Assembly: GCF_014195685.1 (NCBI RefSeq) | Contig: NZ_JACICF010000001.1 | Span: 939,317 to 1,003,316 of the forward strand | Direction: 5' to 3' | Length of the DNA: 64,000 nt | From: Sphingomicrobium lutaoense | Lineage (GTDB): Bacteria > Pseudomonadota > Alphaproteobacteria > Sphingomonadales > Sphingomonadaceae | Shown: positions 50,363 to 59,199 of the stretch, one piece after another | How positions within the stretch are numbered: position 1 is the stretch's first letter | How the letters are laid out: every line of letters begins with the position of its first letter | Program-made: the position numbers and the translations under genes | The notes under the pieces: model-generated | Seen by the model: the letters and a program-made list of their open reading frames with translations, nothing else | The model's database searches: none | Told to the model about the DNA's origin: nothing

Positions 50363-50393
50363 CAGCGAGCCTTCATGGCGTCGCGGGTCGGAT

Positions 50394-50405
50394 GGAACAT
50401 GTTCC
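50394..50405. promoter_or_regulatory. Perfect 12-bp palindrome upstream of the comM remnant
   Basis: GGAACATGTTCC at 50394-50405 is self-complementary and lies 32 bases before the start of the comM remnant, in the 146-base divergent space. It looks like an operator. It does not match the GTTC-N7-GTTC SOS box found at lexA, so no regulator is proposed. Confidence 0.35.
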
Positions 50406-50508
50406 CTCTAGCTCGGCAGCATGGATGCATATCGGTTCCGGGCCGAAAGGCAACCGCCCGTCACTTTCCCTCTTGCGCCAGCCCTGCTGCGTGGCCACAT
50501 CGCACCCC

Positions 50509-50835
50509 ATGGCCGGGCCCGGGAAGAAATGGATTGACCAGACACCGCTGCGCGAAATCGTCTTCGCGTGCGGGATTATGCTCATCCTCGTCTCCCCTGC
50601 GGTGGGCGCCATTCCGGGGCCGGGGGGAGTCGTCGTCTTTGCCGCGGGACTGGCGATGGTCCTTCGCACCAGCCGCTGGGCGCAGCGGCTCTATGCCCGC
50701 CTCAAACGACGCTATCCCGAGGTGGGCCGCTGGACCGACTGGGGCCTTCGCCGCCGGAGCGCGCTTCGCCGCGAAGCGATCCTTAAGGAAAAGAAGCGTC
50801 GCCTCGCTGCCAAAAAAGCGGGCGAGAGCGATTGA
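50509..50835 (+). CDS. PGPGW-type small membrane protein
   Basis: The 108-residue protein has one strong hydrophobic region, IVFACGIMLILVSPAVGAIP, followed by GPGGVVVFAAGLAMVLRTS, the PGPG(G/W) pattern of a family of putative membrane proteins. A basic C-terminus (RLKRRYPEVGRWTDWGLRRR) follows. ATG 50509 matches the usual family start, although no ribosome site is obvious and an earlier ATG 50392 is in frame. Its stop codon lies inside the possible rpmH promoter. Function unknown. Confidence 0.75.
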   Translation: MAGPGKKWIDQTPLREIVFACGIMLILVSPAVGAIPGPGGVVVFAAGLAMVLRTSRWAQRLYARLKRRYPEVGRWTDWGLRRRSALRREAILKEKKRRLAAKKAGESD

Positions 50836-50860
50836 CTTTGACGCCCCCACCCTCTAGTGG
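50832..50860 (+). promoter_or_regulatory. Possible rpmH promoter
   Basis: TTGACT (50832-50837) and TAGTGG (50855-50860) are 17 bases apart. The -35 element is close to consensus and the -10 element is poor. It stands 60 bases before the rpmH start codon. A hairpin with a T-run lies between the two. Confidence 0.4.
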
Positions 50861-50873
50861 CGCCCCCAACGGC

Positions 50874-50898
50874 GGCCGCGCGAAGCGGCCCTTTTTCA
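50874..50898 (+). terminator. Hairpin with T-run between the PGPGW gene and rpmH
   Basis: GGCCGC (50874-50879) and GCGGCC (50885-50890) form a 6-bp stem with a GCGAA loop, followed by CTTTTTCATTT. It may end the 50509 transcript. If the rpmH promoter is at 50832-50860, the hairpin would lie in the rpmH leader and could act as an attenuator instead. Confidence 0.6.
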
Positions 50899-50913
50899 TT
50901 TAGTTTTCGAGGC

Positions 50914-51381
50914 ATGAGCGATGAAGCGCACTTTCCAGCCGAGCAATCTCGTCCGCAACCGCCGTCACGGCTTCCGTCTTCGCATGTCGACGGCAAACGG
51001 GCGCAAGATCCTGGCCAACCGCCGCGCCAAGGGCCGCAAGAAGCTCAGCGCCTAATCCGGCTTACCCGACGCAGCGATTTCCTCGCCGCCAACCGCGGCA
51101 AGCGCGTAGCCATGCCCGGCTTCGTGCTGCTGGTCCGCGCCCGCGGCGATGACGATCCGGCGATGCGCTACGGCCTCACCGTTTCCAAGAAGGTCGGCAA
51201 AGCCGTCGTCCGCAATCGGATGAAGCGCCGTTTCCGCGAACTCGTGCGCGAGGTTCTCCCGGTCGCCGGGATGGCGGGCGCCGACCATGTGCTGATCGGC
51301 CGACAGGCGGGGATCGAGCGCGATTTCGGCCAGCTTCGCGACGAGCTTGTTTCCGCGCTCGGAAAAATCGCGCGCCGATGA
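50914..51381 (+). CDS. rnpA: Ribonuclease P protein component; start uncertain
   Basis: The conserved core runs from about 51049 to 51381 ([50 protein letters not shown]) and is complete at about 109 residues. It binds RNase P RNA and helps trim tRNA 5' ends. No ATG, GTG or TTG lies in frame just before the core. The nearest in-frame start upstream is ATG 50914, 7 bases before the rpmH start, giving 155 residues and covering all of rpmH in another frame. The alternative is a non-standard start codon near 51049-51056. It overlaps yidD by four bases. Confidence 0.8.
   Translation: MSDEAHFPAEQSRPQPPSRLPSSHVDGKRAQDPGQPPRQGPQEAQRLIRLTRRSDFLAANRGKRVAMPGFVLLVRARGDDDPAMRYGLTVSKKVGKAVVRNRMKRRFRELVREVLPVAGMAGADHVLIGRQAGIERDFGQLRDELVSALGKIARR
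50921..51055 (+). CDS. rpmH: Ribosomal protein L34
   Basis: The 44-residue basic protein of the large ribosomal subunit reads [20 protein letters not shown] and continues with the conserved [18 protein letters not shown] end, matching the family over its whole length. GAGG stands 8 bases before ATG 50921. It is followed by rnpA, yidD, yidC and engB in the usual order. An overlapping frame that continues into rnpA covers the whole gene. Confidence 0.97.
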   Translation: MKRTFQPSNLVRNRRHGFRLRMSTANGRKILANRRAKGRKKLSA

Positions 51382-51590
51382 TCGCGCGGCTCCTCATTCT
51401 CATGACGCGCGGGTGGCAGAAAGGCCCCTCGCGCATCCTGCCCCCCACGTGCCGGTTCCAGCCGAGCTGCTCGGCCTATGCCATCACGGCTCTGGAACGC
51501 TATGGGGCCTTGAAAGGCGGCTGGCTTGCCGTCAAACGCATCGCACGCTGCCATCCCTGGGGGGGACAGGGTCATGACCCGGTTCCGTAA
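51378..51590 (+). CDS. yidD: Membrane protein insertion efficiency factor YidD
   Basis: The 70-residue protein has the invariant YidD pattern RFQPSCSAYAITALERYGAL, followed by GGWLAVKRIARCHPWGGQGH and the final DPVP. It has an amphipathic N-terminal helix that associates with the inner membrane and assists YidC-dependent insertion. The ATG overlaps the rnpA stop by four bases. yidC follows 17 bases later. Confidence 0.97.
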   Translation: MIARLLILMTRGWQKGPSRILPPTCRFQPSCSAYAITALERYGALKGGWLAVKRIARCHPWGGQGHDPVP

Positions 51591-51607
51591 GAACAAGGAC
51601 ATCCGTC

Positions 51608-53311
51608 TTGCAAGATAACCGTAACCTGATCCTCGCCATCGTGCTCAGTGCCATCGTGCTGATTGGCTGGTCGATCTTCTTCCCGACCTCGACCGAGGAA
51701 CTGCCGGCCGAGCAGCCGCCGCAGGAACAGATTGCCGATGCGCCGGGCGGCACGGATGCCCCAGTCGCCGCCCAGCCGCGCACGGTCGATCAGGCGCTTG
51801 CCGAAGGCGGACGCGTTCCCATCGACACGCCGCTCCTCAAGGGTTCGATCAACCTGCAGGGCGCGCGCATCGACGATCTCAGCCTCGTGCGCCACCGCTA
51901 CGACCAGAAGAAGAATAGCGAGGCGATCCGCCTGCTCTCGCCCGCGGGGACGCCCAAAGCCTATTTCGCCGAAGCCGGCTGGACCGGCGAAGGCGTCGAG
52001 ACGCCGGGCCCCTCGACTGTCTGGCAGGCCTCGGCCGACCGGCTGACGCCCGAAAAGCCGCTCACCCTCACTTGGGAAAATGGCACCGGCCAGCGTTTCA
52101 TCCAGACCATCAGCGTTGATGACGGCTATCTCTTCACCATCGAGCGCCGCGTCGAGAATCGAGGCGAAGGCGCGATCGCGGTGCGCCCCTATGCCACCGC
52201 GCGCCGCGCCCAGGCCACCAGCGACCAGAGCTTCTGGACCGTGCATCTCGGTCCGATGGGCGTTTTCAATGACGCCGCCGAATATGACATCGACTATGAA
52301 ACGCTCGACGAGGAAGGTCGCCAGCGCTTCACCACCACCGATGGCTGGGTCGGCTTCACTGACAAATATTGGCTGACCGCGATCATTCCCGGAAAAGGAG
52401 AATCGGTCACCGCCAATATGCGCGCGGTTCCTTCGGGCGGATATCAGGTCGATTATGTCAGCGAGCCCATGCTGATCGCGCCGGGACAGGCCAAGTCGGG
52501 GACGACCCGCCTGTTCGCAGGCGCCAAGGAAAAAGAATTTCTCGACCGCTACGAGGACGAGGGCGTCGTCCGCATTTCCAAGGCGATCGACTGGGGCTGG
52601 TTCGAATGGTTCATGCGCCCGATCTTCGACCTGTTGCGCTGGCTGTTCCACGTCACGGGCAATTTCGGCGTGGCAATCATCTGCCTCACCTTCCTCGTGC
52701 GACTGGTCCTATACCCGATCGCCAACAAGCAGTTCCGCTCGATGGCGGGGATGCGCCGTATCCAGCCCAAGCTGAAGGCGCTCCAGGACCGCTACAAGGA
52801 AGACAAGCCGCGCCTGCAGCAGGAAATGCTCAAGCTCTACAAGGAAGAGAAGATCAATCCGGCGGCGGGCTGTCTGCCCATCCTCCTCCAGATCCCGATC
52901 TTCTACGCGCTCTACAAGGTGCTGCTCGTGTCGGTCGAGATGCGTCACCAGCCCTTTGTGCTTTGGCTTCAGGACCTGTCGGCGCCCGACCCGCTCACGC
53001 CGGTCAATCTCTTCGGGCTGCTCGACTTCACGCCGCCTAGCTGGATCGCCATCGGCATCCTGCCGATCCTCCTCGGGATCACCATGTGGCTGCAGTTCAA
53101 GCTCAACCCGCAGCCGATGACCGATCCGGTGCAGAAGCAGGTGTTCGGTATCATGCCGTGGGTGCTGATGGTCATCATGGCGCCCTTCGCGGCGGGCCTG
53201 CAGCTTTACTGGGTGGTCTCGAACATCCTCACGATCGCGCAGCAGAAGTGGCTCTACTACCGCTACGACAAGGAACAGGAAGCGAGCGAACACGCCGCTC
53301 AGAAGGGATGA
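51608..53311 (+). CDS. yidC: Membrane protein insertase YidC
   Basis: The 567-residue insertase places proteins in the inner membrane. It has an N-terminal signal anchor (NLILAIVLSAIVLIGWSIFF), a large periplasmic beta domain (residues about 60-330) and the five-helix core with RLVLYPIANKQFRSMAGMRR and AGCLPILLQIPIFYALYKVL. The start is TTG 51608, with AAGGA 8 bases upstream. Its stop overlaps the engB start by four bases. Confidence 0.97.
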   Translation: MQDNRNLILAIVLSAIVLIGWSIFFPTSTEELPAEQPPQEQIADAPGGTDAPVAAQPRTVDQALAEGGRVPIDTPLLKGSINLQGARIDDLSLVRHRYDQKKNSEAIRLLSPAGTPKAYFAEAGWTGEGVETPGPSTVWQASADRLTPEKPLTLTWENGTGQRFIQTISVDDGYLFTIERRVENRGEGAIAVRPYATARRAQATSDQSFWTVHLGPMGVFNDAAEYDIDYETLDEEGRQRFTTTDGWVGFTDKYWLTAIIPGKGESVTANMRAVPSGGYQVDYVSEPMLIAPGQAKSGTTRLFAGAKEKEFLDRYEDEGVVRISKAIDWGWFEWFMRPIFDLLRWLFHVTGNFGVAIICLTFLVRLVLYPIANKQFRSMAGMRRIQPKLKALQDRYKEDKPRLQQEMLKLYKEEKINPAAGCLPILLQIPIFYALYKVLLVSVEMRHQPFVLWLQDLSAPDPLTPVNLFGLLDFTPPSWIAIGILPILLGITMWLQFKLNPQPMTDPVQKQVFGIMPWVLMVIMAPFAAGLQLYWVVSNILTIAQQKWLYYRYDKEQEASEHAAQKG

Positions 53312-53943
53312 ACGAGGCGTTCGCGGAACAGGCGCGCAAGCTGCTGACGGGCCGGGTGGAATTTCTCCTCTCGGCCCCCCAGCTCAAGTTCCTGCCCGAG
53401 CCGACGGTTCCCGAGATCGCCTTTGCCGGGCGGTCGAACGTGGGCAAATCGACTCTCCTCAACGAGCTCACCGGTCGCAAGAAGCTGGCGCGCGCGTCGG
53501 TGACGCCGGGGCGAACGCAGGAACTCAACATCTTCGATGTCGGCGATCCGGTGCAGCTTCGGCTGGTCGACATGCCGGGCTATGGCTTTGCCAAGGCGCC
53601 CTTGAAGGTCGTCCAGAAATGGCGGGGCGTGGTGAACGGCTACCTTCGCGGGCGGCCGGTTCTCAAGCGTACCATGTTGCTCATTGATGCGCGGCGGGGG
53701 TTGAAGGACATCGACCGCGAAGTGATGCGGATGCTGGACGGTGCGGCGGTTAGCTATCACCTGGTGATGACCAAGGCGGACAAGGTGAAGCCTTCGCTGT
53801 TGGAAAATACGCTGGCCGAGGTGACCGCCGAGGCGGCCAAGCATCCGGCCTGCCATCCGCGGATTTTCGCGACCTCTTCGGAAACCGGACAGGGCATCGC
53901 GGATTTAAGAAGCGAGATCCTCGACGCCATCACTGCCAAATAG
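53308..53943 (+). CDS. engB: Ribosome-biogenesis GTP-binding protein EngB (YihA)
   Basis: The 211-residue GTPase is needed for large-subunit assembly. The G1 motif is GRSNVGKSTLLNEL, the switch region SVTPGRTQELNIF, G3 DMPGYGFAKA and G4 TKADK, with G5 ATSSETGQGI. ATG 53308 overlaps the yidC stop by four bases (ATGA). The order yidC-engB matches related genomes. Confidence 0.97.
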   Translation: MNEAFAEQARKLLTGRVEFLLSAPQLKFLPEPTVPEIAFAGRSNVGKSTLLNELTGRKKLARASVTPGRTQELNIFDVGDPVQLRLVDMPGYGFAKAPLKVVQKWRGVVNGYLRGRPVLKRTMLLIDARRGLKDIDREVMRMLDGAAVSYHLVMTKADKVKPSLLENTLAEVTAEAAKHPACHPRIFATSSETGQGIADLRSEILDAITAK

Positions 53944-53955
53944 GAGCCATTTTCC

Positions 53956-54618
53956 ATGAAACTGATCATCGGCAACCGCGCCTATTCGAGCTGGTCGATG
54001 CGGGGCTGGCTGGCGCTGAAGGCGGCCAATGTCGAGTTCGAGGAGCTGGTGGTTCCCTTGTTCGACAAGGATTGGGACGAGCGGCGCGGCGGCAATGAAT
54101 TCGCGCCTTCGTCGGGCAAGGTGCCCGTCTTGTGGGATGGCGACACGGTGATCTGGGACAGCCTAGCCATCATCGAGAGCTGCGCCGATGCCCATGGGCA
54201 GGAAATCTACTGGCCCGAGGACCGGGCGGCGCGCGGCATGGCCCGTTCGATGGCCGCCGAGATGCACAGCAGCTTTGCCGCGCTGCGACGCGAACTGCCC
54301 ATGAATGTCCGCCGCAAGGTCGAGAACCACCCGATTTCGGACGAGGTGAAGGCCGATATCATGCGGATCATGGAATTGTGGGCGCAGGCGCGCGCGCTCT
54401 ACGGCAGCGACGGCGATTTCCTGTTCGGGCGCTGGACCGCGGTGGACATGATGTTCGCCCCCGTCGTCACCCGCTTCGTCACCTACCAGGTCCCCCTGCC
54501 CCGCTTTGCCGCGGCCTATGGCGATGCGGTGGTGCGCCATCCCCATGTCGTCGAGTGGATCGAGCTGGCGCAGGAAGAGCCCTGGGTGATCGAAGAATAT
54601 GAGCCGGAGCAGAAATAG
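53956..54618 (+). CDS. Glutathione S-transferase family protein
   Basis: The 220-residue protein has a thioredoxin-like N-terminal domain, with the catalytic-site region NRAYSSWSMRGWLALKAANV and the glutathione-binding GKVPVLWDGDTVIWDSLAII. An all-helical C-terminal domain follows (FLFGRWTAVDMMFAPVVTRF). The substrate is unknown. It lies 12 bases after engB, and its TAG stop shares one base with the dapE GTG start, so it is co-translated with dapE. Confidence 0.93.
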   Translation: MKLIIGNRAYSSWSMRGWLALKAANVEFEELVVPLFDKDWDERRGGNEFAPSSGKVPVLWDGDTVIWDSLAIIESCADAHGQEIYWPEDRAARGMARSMAAEMHSSFAALRRELPMNVRRKVENHPISDEVKADIMRIMELWAQARALYGSDGDFLFGRWTAVDMMFAPVVTRFVTYQVPLPRFAAAYGDAVVRHPHVVEWIELAQEEPWVIEEYEPEQK

Positions 54619-55748
54619 TGGCGCTCGACCCCGTTGACCTGACGTCGCGCCTCATCGCCTGCCCGAGCATCACGCCCCATGAAGCGGGCACACTGACGCT
54701 GATGACCGAATGGCTCGAGCCCATGGGGTTCGAATGCCACCATCTCGTGAGCGGCGAGCGGCCCGACGGCCCGGTCGAGAATCTGATCGCGATCCGCAAG
54801 GGTGCGGGCAATGGCCCCCACCTGGCCTTTGCCGGCCATGTCGATGTCGTCCCTCCCGGTGAAGGCTGGGACGGCGATCCCTTCGTTCCGCGCATCGAGG
54901 ACGGACAGCTGATCGGACGCGGCGCGACCGACATGAAGGGCGCGCTCGGCGCCTTCGTCGCCGCTCTCGACGGATGGCAACAGGACAAAGGCACGCTGTC
55001 GCTCCTTATTACCGGCGACGAGGAAGGCCCTGCGGTGCATGGCACGCGGGCGATCGTCGACTGGCTGGAGGAGCGGTCGATCGGCCTCGACTATTGCCTG
55101 ATCGGCGAGCCTTCCTCGCAGGAACGGCTCGGCGATACGGTCAAGAACGGGCGGCGCGGGTCGGTCAATGTCTGGCTGACGCTTGAAGGACACCAGGGCC
55201 ATGTCGCCTATCCCCAACTGGCCGACAATCCGCTGCCCAAGATGGCGCGTCTGGTCGCCGCGCTCGACGCGATGGAGCTCGACGAGGGGACCGACATGTT
55301 CCAGCCCTCGAATCTCGAGTTCACCGCAATCGGCGGGGGCGACGGCACCACCAATGTCATTCCGGGCAAGGCGAGCGCGCAGTTCAACATCCGGTTCAAT
55401 GACTTGCAGAAAGGCGAGGATCTCGTCCGGCGGATCGAGGAGATGGCCGAGGAAATCGCGCCTGGCACCAAAGTGCTGGCCAAGATCAGCGGCGAGGCCT
55501 TCCTCACCCCCGAAGGCAAGCTGACCGAGACGCTGGCGGACGCGATCGAGCAGGAAGTGGGCATTCGCCCGCGCCTGTCGACCGGGGGCGGCACATCGGA
55601 CGGACGTTTCCTCCACAAGCTGTGTCCCGTGGCCGAGTTCGGCCTGCCTAATGCGACAATGCACAAGGTCGGCGAGCGGGCCGCGGTCGCGGATATCGAG
55701 AAATTGTCGATGATCTACCGCCGCTGCCTGGAAATCTTCTTCGCCTAG
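54618..55748 (+). CDS. dapE: Succinyl-diaminopimelate desuccinylase
   Basis: The 376-residue M20 metalloenzyme frees L,L-diaminopimelate for lysine and peptidoglycan synthesis. The first metal motif is FAGHVDVVPPGEGW, the second GRGATDMKGAL, the general base lies in ITGDEEGPAVHGT, and the late GGTSDGRFLH is typical of DapE. GTG 54618 overlaps the previous stop (TAGTG). Its stop shares CTAG with the stop of the convergent GGDEF/EAL gene. Confidence 0.97.
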   Translation: MALDPVDLTSRLIACPSITPHEAGTLTLMTEWLEPMGFECHHLVSGERPDGPVENLIAIRKGAGNGPHLAFAGHVDVVPPGEGWDGDPFVPRIEDGQLIGRGATDMKGALGAFVAALDGWQQDKGTLSLLITGDEEGPAVHGTRAIVDWLEERSIGLDYCLIGEPSSQERLGDTVKNGRRGSVNVWLTLEGHQGHVAYPQLADNPLPKMARLVAALDAMELDEGTDMFQPSNLEFTAIGGGDGTTNVIPGKASAQFNIRFNDLQKGEDLVRRIEEMAEEIAPGTKVLAKISGEAFLTPEGKLTETLADAIEQEVGIRPRLSTGGGTSDGRFLHKLCPVAEFGLPNATMHKVGERAAVADIEKLSMIYRRCLEIFFA

Positions 55749-57442
55749 GCGACGTCGCGCGATCCCGGCGTGGGAATGCGCGCATTTTCCACCCAGTCGA
55801 AAAATTCGTCGGCATGCATCGGCGGAGCGAACACGAAGCCCTGCACGGTGCGGACGCCCATCGCGCGCAGGATATCGGCCTGGGCGCTGGTTTCGATCGA
55901 TTCGGCGACGATTTCCGCGCCGACCGCATGGATGAGCGTCACCACCGCCTGCACCACTTCGCGCGCCTGTTCATTCTCCTCGATGTCGGCGCAGAGCGAG
56001 GGATCGAGCTTGACCCGGTCGAGCGGCATCGCGCGCAGCCGCGCGATGTTCGAATAGCCCGTGCCGAAATCGTCGATCGCGATGCTGGCCCCTGCCGCGC
56101 GGAGTGCCGCGATCTGGGCGATCTGTTCGCGGTTGACCTGCATCGCGGCGGTCTCGGTAAATTCGAGTTCGATGCGCGACAGCGGAATGTCGCGGGCATC
56201 GAAGATCGCGCACAGCCGGTCGAAGAAATCGGCCCGGTCGAGCTGGCGCGGGCTGATGTTGAAGGCAAGGCGCGGCGCCGAGCCATCATCTTCCCATTGC
56301 GAGAGCAGCGCCGCGCATTCGCTCATCACCCAGTCGCCGATCTCGGAAATGACGCCGCAGGTTTCCGCGACACCGATGAAGGTGGCGGGCGCGCGTTCGC
56401 CGTCACGCGGATGCTGCCAACGCAAGAGCGCCTCGGCACCGCTGATCGAGCCATTCTTGAGATCGACCTGGGGCTGGAGCGCGAGAGTGAATTCGCCATT
56501 GGCGAGCGCGGCGGTGAGGTCGCGCTCGGTATCGACCTTGGCCTGATAGGCCTTGAGCAGATCGTCGCTAAAGAAAGCGTGGCGGCCGCCACCCTTCGAC
56601 TTGGCATGATACATGGCAATGTCGGCGGCGCGCATCAACGATTCGATGTTGCGGCCATGGGTGGGATGGAGCGCCACCCCGATCGACGCGCCGATGTCGA
56701 TGCTGTGGCCTTGCAGTTCGAAAGGCTCGGCGATCGCGAGCGCGAGCCGCCGGGCGAGCCGTTCGACCTGTGTGTCACTGACCACATTGGGGAAGAAGAT
56801 GGTGAATTCGTCGCCCGCTAGCCGCGCCACGAGCGGACGGTCATTGCCCTTCTGGCCTTCGTCTTCCGCAGCGGTCACCACGCGAAGCCGGTTGGCGACC
56901 ATGGTGAGAAGCTGGTCGCCCCGTGCGTGGCCGAGGCTGTCGTTGACGGCCTTGAAGCGGTCGAGATCGACGAAGATCATCGCGGCCTTGGACCCTTCTT
57001 CCATGTCGGCGATCTTGCGATCGGCCTCGGCGCGGAAATGGAGCCGGTTGGGAAGCGAGGTGACCGGGTCGTACATGCCGAGTGCATGCGCGCTTTCGAT
57101 CGAGGCACGCACCTCTCCGAAGAGATTGTCCACGGCCTTGGCGACCTCGGGCATCGACTTGCGCAGCGCCTCGGGTGCGGGGCTGGTGTAATCGCCATCC
57201 TCGACCGCGAGAAGCCGGTCGCCCAGCGCGCTCATTGCCCGGGCGCTTTCACTGTTGGGGCGTTCGGAGGCGATATAGCTGACGAGCAGGCAGAAGGCGC
57301 CGGCGATCAGCGATGCCAGCAATTGCTGGTTGAAGGTCGAGATGGTGAGGAACGCGGCAAGCGAGAAGATGAACGAGGCAACACCCGCCAGCCCCGAGAG
57401 GATGACGTTGGAAATCTTCTGTGCTGCCCCTTGGTTCTTCAC
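55745..57442 (-). CDS. Membrane-anchored GGDEF-EAL protein (cyclic di-GMP turnover)
   Basis: The 565-residue protein has two N-terminal membrane helices, then a diguanylate cyclase domain with AGDEF in place of GGDEF (VARLAGDEFTIFFP), then an EAL phosphodiesterase domain. The EAL motif is in GAEALLRW. Other catalytic parts are ELEFTETAAM, IDDFGTGYSNIARL and AESIETSAQ. The EAL site looks complete, and AGDEF variants can be active, so net activity is open. GTG 57442 is the likely start (VKNQGAAQKISNVIL); upstream sequence in frame overlaps the Smr gene antisense-free spacer and lacks support. Confidence 0.93.
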   Translation of the reverse strand: MKNQGAAQKISNVILSGLAGVASFIFSLAAFLTISTFNQQLLASLIAGAFCLLVSYIASERPNSESARAMSALGDRLLAVEDGDYTSPAPEALRKSMPEVAKAVDNLFGEVRASIESAHALGMYDPVTSLPNRLHFRAEADRKIADMEEGSKAAMIFVDLDRFKAVNDSLGHARGDQLLTMVANRLRVVTAAEDEGQKGNDRPLVARLAGDEFTIFFPNVVSDTQVERLARRLALAIAEPFELQGHSIDIGASIGVALHPTHGRNIESLMRAADIAMYHAKSKGGGRHAFFSDDLLKAYQAKVDTERDLTAALANGEFTLALQPQVDLKNGSISGAEALLRWQHPRDGERAPATFIGVAETCGVISEIGDWVMSECAALLSQWEDDGSAPRLAFNISPRQLDRADFFDRLCAIFDARDIPLSRIELEFTETAAMQVNREQIAQIAALRAAGASIAIDDFGTGYSNIARLRAMPLDRVKLDPSLCADIEENEQAREVVQAVVTLIHAVGAEIVAESIETSAQADILRAMGVRTVQGFVFAPPMHADEFFDWVENARIPTPGSRDVA

Positions 57443-57548
57443 TTCGCGAATTCTGCCCCGATCTGGCGGTCCCGGCGGGTCCGCTTTTCCCCCTTTTTCA
57501 GGGTCGAGGCCTAAACGGAGAAGGTTAAGGAAGCGTGGATAGCCGGGG

Positions 57549-58079
57549 TCAGCGGCGGCGGCGCAGCACCACGTAGATCGCGCCGCGTCCTCCGTGCGCG
57601 GGGGCCGCGCCGCGCACCGCCGCGATATGGTCGGCATGGCGCGAAGCGGCGAGCCAGTCGTTAACCGCGGCGCGGATCCGGCCCCGCTTCACGGGGGGTT
57701 CGCCGCGCGGCGCATGGCCGGTGATGAGAAGGACGAGGCGTTCGCCCTGCCGGATGGCATCGTCGAGGCCCCGGTCAATCGCTTCCCACGCGCGATCGAG
57801 ACTGTGGCCATGAAGGTCGAGCACGCGATCGGGCGCGACCTTTCCGCCGCGCAGGCGCCGGTCCCACCCCCCGTCGAGCGTCGAGGCGTCGAGTGGAGCC
57901 TTGCGCGGAGGGGGCGCAGGTGGCGGAGATGCAACCGGGCGGCGGCGAAGCGGTGCGGCGCGCGGCGGTGGTGATGCGGGCGGCGGAGTATCGCGGGTCG
58001 CGGGATCGCGCGACAGCGGCTCTACCGTGGCCACCACCCTGGCCCAGAGCTCGGCTTCGTCATCGCCGAGCTTGCGCAC
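57549..58079 (-). CDS. Smr-domain protein
   Basis: The 176-residue protein has a Pro- and Arg-rich linker (residues about 20-75) and a C-terminal Smr domain with VLDLHGHSLDRAWEAIDRGL and LVLLITGHAPRG. Smr domains act as nucleases on DNA or RNA. The usual TGHG is TGHA here. GTG 58079 is the best start (VRKLGDDEAELWARV) and overlaps the end of mltA by 20 bases. The mltA-smr order is typical of alphaproteobacteria. Confidence 0.9.
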   Translation of the reverse strand: MRKLGDDEAELWARVVATVEPLSRDPATRDTPPPASPPPRAAPLRRRPVASPPPAPPPRKAPLDASTLDGGWDRRLRGGKVAPDRVLDLHGHSLDRAWEAIDRGLDDAIRQGERLVLLITGHAPRGEPPVKRGRIRAAVNDWLAASRHADHIAAVRGAAPAHGGRGAIYVVLRRRR

Positions 58080-59199
58080 GGGCCGCGGCGGACTTGGGAA
58101 GAAGGACGAGCGCGCGTCCCGACGAGGACATGGCCCCGGCGATGCGGCGCGCCTCGCTGCCCGCGCCCCAGAAAGTGTCGAAGCGGTTCGCGCCCTTGAT
58201 CGCCCCGCCGGTATCCTGCGCGACCCACAGCCCGTCGGCGACATCGCTGTCCATGTCGAGCCAGACAGGCGCGCCCAAGGGGACGAATTTCGGATCGGCT
58301 GCGACCGTGGTGCGGCCCGTCACCGGGACTTCGAGAGCGCCGAGCGGCCCCTCGCCTTCGAGGACACGGAAGAAGATGTAGGAGGGATTTTCGGCCATCA
58401 GCGCGGCTCCCCGCACCGGGTCCTCGCGCAGCCAAGCCTGAAGGCTTTCCATCGTGATGGTGCCGGGCTCCATCAGGCCGCGTTCGCGCAGGAGCTTGCC
58501 GATCGCGACATAGCTGCGCCCGTTCTGGCCCGCATAGCCGATGCGCAGCACCGAACCGTCGTCCATGCGAACGCGGCCCGACCCCTGGATGTGAAGGAAG
58601 AAGAGTTCGACCGGATCGACCGCCCAGGCGAGTTCGAGCCCGCGTCCGGCAAGCGCGCCCGCATCGATCGCGGCGCGGTCATGATAGAGGACGAAATTGC
58701 CATTCTCGTCATAGCGGCCTCGCCCTTCCCCGCTTGCGTCGCTGAATTGGCCTCGGATCAGATCCGGCGGGAGCGAATAGATGGGGGTGGTGCAGCCCGG
58801 ACGGGGGCGTCGGCAACCGGCGATTTCCGGTTCGAAATAGCCCGTCGCGAAGGCAGTGCCGCCACCGACCTCGACCCAGGCGAAGCGGGTAGCGAAAAAG
58901 CGAGCGGCGTCGGCGGGGGAAATGCGCTCGGCTTCCTCGCAGAGCGGCAACCATTCCTCGGGACGGGTGAGGCCCGATGCATCCTCGCGGCGCACGAGCC
59001 TGGGGCAGCTTTTCCGGAAGGCGGTCAGCGCCTGTGCTGCAGTCTGGCTGGCCACCGGCATCGCGGCGGCGAGTTGCACTCCTGCCGCGAGTGCATTCAC
59101 GGGCACGACGGGCGTGGCGGCGCTGGTGACGGCGGTACGCGGGGCGCAGGCAGCTAGAAGGAGACTGGCAGCGAGAGCGGCTGCCTTGAGGCCCCTCAT
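58060..59199 (-). CDS. mltA: Membrane-bound lytic murein transglycosylase A
   Basis: The 379-residue outer-membrane lipoprotein cleaves glycan strands. The signal peptide ends in SLLLAAC (Cys18). The MltA domain shows AFATGYFEPEIAGCRRP, HIQGSGRVRMDDGSVLRIGY and the 3D domain with AQDTGGAIKGANRFDTFWGA, which holds the catalytic Asp. Length is standard. It overlaps the Tim44-like gene by four bases and the Smr gene by 20. Confidence 0.96.
   Translation of the reverse strand: MRGLKAAALAASLLLAACAPRTAVTSAATPVVPVNALAAGVQLAAAMPVASQTAAQALTAFRKSCPRLVRREDASGLTRPEEWLPLCEEAERISPADAARFFATRFAWVEVGGGTAFATGYFEPEIAGCRRPRPGCTTPIYSLPPDLIRGQFSDASGEGRGRYDENGNFVLYHDRAAIDAGALAGRGLELAWAVDPVELFFLHIQGSGRVRMDDGSVLRIGYAGQNGRSYVAIGKLLRERGLMEPGTITMESLQAWLREDPVRGAALMAENPSYIFFRVLEGEGPLGALEVPVTGRTTVAADPKFVPLGAPVWLDMDSDVADGLWVAQDTGGAIKGANRFDTFWGAGSEARRIAGAMSSSGRALVLLPKSAAARAQARR

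Noticed and set aside
57443-57637. Longer start for the GGDEF/EAL gene
   Set aside because: The added residues are low-complexity Pro/Arg/Ala and overlap the end of the Smr gene. GTG 57442 puts the membrane anchor near the N-terminus as expected.
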